A stretch of DNA of 7,747 nucleotides from Propionibacteriales bacterium. GTDB taxonomy: Bacteria; Actinomycetota; Actinomycetes; Propionibacteriales; Propionibacteriaceae. A program made the position numbers and the translations under genes. The DNA is taken from contig JAKDKP010000087.1 of assembly GCA_030453285.1 (NCBI GenBank), positions 1-7,747 of the forward strand, written 5' to 3'. Below the pieces are notes generated by a model. That model searched no databases, was not told the origin of the DNA, and saw only the letters and a program-made list of their open reading frames with translations. Shown one piece after another: positions 5,953 to 7,747 of the stretch (its first letter is position 1; each line of letters begins with the position of its first letter).

Positions 5953-7101
5953 GTGATCAACACACGGAGTCTGATCCCCGTGGCCCTGCTGACGATGGCG
6001 AACGCGCTCGTCTACTCCACCTATCTGACCCGGCTGCCCGACCTGCGCGACCAGGCGGGAATCGCCACCAGCCAGGTCGGAGCGGCCATGGCGATCGGCA
6101 ACTTCAGCGGCTTGCTGGCGGCACTGGTCGCCACGCCACTGGTCAATCGCTTCGGGAGCCGACGGATGGTGCTGGTCGCCGGGCCGTTCCATGTGGCGAC
6201 CCTGCCTCTGCTGGGCTGCGCCCGCGATGGGTGGACGCTCGTCGGAGCGCTCGTGGCCATGATGAGCTTCAACGCCTTGGTCGACGTCGCGCTCATCGTG
6301 CAGATGGCGGCGCTTGGCCGCAGGCGCGGCACCTCGGTGATGGGACGCATGGCCGGTCTGTACGGGATCGGCACCATGGCCGGTGGCACCGTGGCCTCAC
6401 TGCTCGGGGTGTGGCGAGTGGCGGCACCGGTCCACTTCAGCGGACTCGCCCTGCTGCTCATGCTCATCTTCCCATTCGTCCGACGCCGGCTGGTCGATGA
6501 GCCGTCGACGTCCGCTCCTGAGCAAACCGTCGGTGGACCAGCGTTCGCCTTGGTGCCGGTGGTGCTGGTCGGGGTGATGGCGGCGCTGATCGTGCCGATG
6601 GATGTCGTACCGGGTGAGTTCACCACCTTCCGACTGCGCGACGATCTTGGCCTGTCGGCGTCCCTGACATCGACCGGCTACGTGGTCATCACCACGTCGG
6701 TGACTCTCGCCCGCTTCGCCTGCGACCGTCTCGTCCATCGCTGGGGCGCTCGGCAGGTATTTGCGGCCGGACTGCTGATCAGTGTCCTCGGGGTGAGCGG
6801 CCTGACCTTGGCCGGCAACCCTGTCATCGCGTTCGTCGGAGCCGCCCTGGCCGGAGCTGGCGGTGGTCTCCTGGCCCCCATCCTCAGCGAACGGGCCGCG
6901 TGCATCGGCACGGCTCACCGTGGCGTGGGTGCCATGGTGATCTGCGATCGACTGGCCGGATTCGCCACCCCAGCCGTCCTCGGGCTGCTCGCCGGCCAGA
7001 CCACGACCATCGGTGTCGCCATGGCCTGGGTCGTGCTGCCCTGTGTGGCGATTGCGCTGGCCCTCACCCGTACGACCTTCGCGCCTCGGCCGCGTGGGTG
7101 A
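5953..7101 (+). CDS. MFS transporter (YbjJ-like)
   Basis: An inner-membrane major facilitator superfamily protein of 382 residues, close to the usual size, with about 12 hydrophobic segments. The first half covers about 7-177. NRFGSRR (65-71) in the loop after helix 2 is a variant of the MFS motif A, and DRLVHRWGARQ (258-268) is its counterpart in the second half. The opening TRLPDLRDQAGIATSQVGAAMAIGNFSGLLAALV resembles the YbjJ branch (split here: TRLPDLRDQAGIATSQVG at 26-43, AAMAIGNFSGLLAALV at 44-59). The substrate cannot be told; the adjacent LacI-type regulator hints at a sugar or sugar-related compound. The GTG at 5953 is chosen because the -10 box ends 6 bases before it and there is no upstream alternative that avoids the operator. 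It precedes the LacI-type gene by 55 bases and is likely cotranscribed with it. Confidence 0.9.
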   Translation: MINTRSLIPVALLTMANALVYSTYLTRLPDLRDQAGIATSQVGAAMAIGNFSGLLAALVATPLVNRFGSRRMVLVAGPFHVATLPLLGCARDGWTLVGALVAMMSFNALVDVALIVQMAALGRRRGTSVMGRMAGLYGIGTMAGGTVASLLGVWRVAAPVHFSGLALLLMLIFPFVRRRLVDEPSTSAPEQTVGGPAFALVPVVLVGVMAALIVPMDVVPGEFTTFRLRDDLGLSASLTSTGYVVITTSVTLARFACDRLVHRWGARQVFAAGLLISVLGVSGLTLAGNPVIAFVGAALAGAGGGLLAPILSERAACIGTAHRGVGAMVICDRLAGFATPAVLGLLAGQTTTIGVAMAWVVLPCVAIALALTRTTFAPRPRG

Positions 7102-7143
7102 GCACGAGCCGGGACGACCCCGAGGGCCCGACGGGAATGAATG

Positions 7144-7149
7144 GGAGGA
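7144..7149 (+). promoter_or_regulatory. Strong ribosome binding site of the LacI-family gene
   Basis: GGAGGA ends 7 bases before the ATG at 7157, the best Shine-Dalgarno sequence in the window. It fixes this start and fits translation from within a longer message, unlike the leaderless starts of the other genes. No TACCGGTA operator copy is present in the 55-base gap between MFS and this gene. Confidence 0.8.
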
Positions 7150-7156
7150 TCGAGCC

Positions 7157-7747
7157 ATGACGAGAGTCACCATGCGCGATGTCGCCGCAACCGCCGGAGT
7201 CACCAAGATGAGTGTCTCCAACGCCTTCTCCCGCCCAGACCGCATCTCGGTGGAGCTGCGCAAACGCATCCTCGACGTCGCATCCGAGCTCGGCTACCAC
7301 GGACCCGATGCCCGTGCCCGCGCCCTGGCCCGCGGCCGGACCGGGCTCGTGGGCGTACTGCTGTCCGGCTCAGCTGCCGACGCTTTCGTCGACGCCACTG
7401 CCGTCACGTTCATCGGTGGCGTGGTCGCCGCCCTGTCCGAGCGCTCATTGTCGGTTGGTCTGATCGCTCCGCCGGCGGCCAGCACACCGCTGCCGGCCCG
7501 CGATCTCGCCATGGACGGCGCTCTGGTCTATGCCAGCGACCCCGACGACCCGGGCTACCGCGCGCTGGTGGAACGTGCCCTGCCGGTCGTCACCATCGAC
7601 CAGCTCGACGGTCTCGCCGGCCACGGGGTCGTGGTCGACGACCGGGGCGGAGCCGCCGCGGCCACCCGGCATCTCGTCGACCTCGGCCACGAGCGGATCG
7701 CCATCCTCGCCCCTCGACCCACGCCCAACTTCAGCGGTCACGTCACC
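7157..7747 (+). CDS. LacI-family transcriptional regulator, N-terminal part (cut by window edge)
   Basis: A DNA-binding, ligand-responsive repressor of the LacI/GalR family; 197 residues are visible and the rest lies right of the window. The helix-turn-helix is at about 5-30 (MRDVAATAGVTKMSVSNAFS at 6-25), with numbering equal to that of LacI: Lys17, Met18 and Asn22 stand where LacI has the specificity residues Tyr17, Gln18 and Arg22. The hinge region is near 50-62 (ARARALARGRTG). The periplasmic-binding-protein-like domain begins at TGLVGVLLSG (61-70), and HLVDLGHERIAILAPRP (173-189) is a family hallmark. It is the second gene of the MFS unit and probably binds the palindrome over that promoter, giving autorepression relieved by the transported compound or a relative. 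The effector cannot be deduced. Confidence 0.93.
   Translation, partial: MTRVTMRDVAATAGVTKMSVSNAFSRPDRISVELRKRILDVASELGYHGPDARARALARGRTGLVGVLLSGSAADAFVDATAVTFIGGVVAALSERSLSVGLIAPPAASTPLPARDLAMDGALVYASDPDDPGYRALVERALPVVTIDQLDGLAGHGVVVDDRGGAAAATRHLVDLGHERIAILAPRPTPNFSGHVT

Noticed and set aside
6397..7269. Minus-strand open frame opposite the MFS and LacI-type genes
   Set aside because: It is a low-complexity Arg/Gly/His/Gln-rich antisense translation across two genes with clear identity.

Overview
The window is GC-rich with strong G/C third-position codon bias, LytR-CpsA-Psr and AbiEi/DUF559-type proteins, and start codons placed 6-7 bases after a -10 hexamer. All of this suggests an actinobacterium, perhaps near Propionibacteriales; the order is a guess from gene content. 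I see seven protein-coding genes, two of them cut by the window ends, and no RNA gene or CRISPR array.

Left part (1-2966), cell-envelope polysaccharide: on the minus strand an ExoA-like family 2 glycosyltransferase is followed by a mannose-1-phosphate guanylyltransferase cut by the left edge. A LytR-CpsA-Psr (LCP) ligase is transcribed divergently from the 138-base gap. Together they could supply GDP-mannose, assemble a glycan on the membrane and attach it to the wall.

Middle (3011-5900): a minus-strand IlvD/Edd-family dehydratase with intact iron-sulfur and catalytic residues looks more like a sugar-acid dehydratase than the branched-chain amino acid enzyme. Upstream of it on the same strand is a protein joining an AbiEi-type winged helix to a DUF559/Vsr-like PD-(D/E)XK nuclease domain. 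This gene lies between two direct copies (37 of 41 bases identical) of a hairpin-forming repeat, one 2 bases past its stop codon and the other 63 bases before its start. This is the most unusual structure in the window.

Right part (5918-7747): a major facilitator superfamily (MFS) exporter or permease and a LacI-family regulator (cut by the right edge) form a likely operon. A 26-base palindrome covers the MFS promoter, as expected for an operator of the LacI-type protein, so the pair looks autoregulated.

Several genes appear to be leaderless: a -10-like hexamer ends 6-7 bases before the start codon (LCP and MFS clear, the guanylyltransferase fair, the glycosyltransferase and nuclease gene weak). 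The LacI-type gene, internal to an operon, instead has a strong Shine-Dalgarno sequence.
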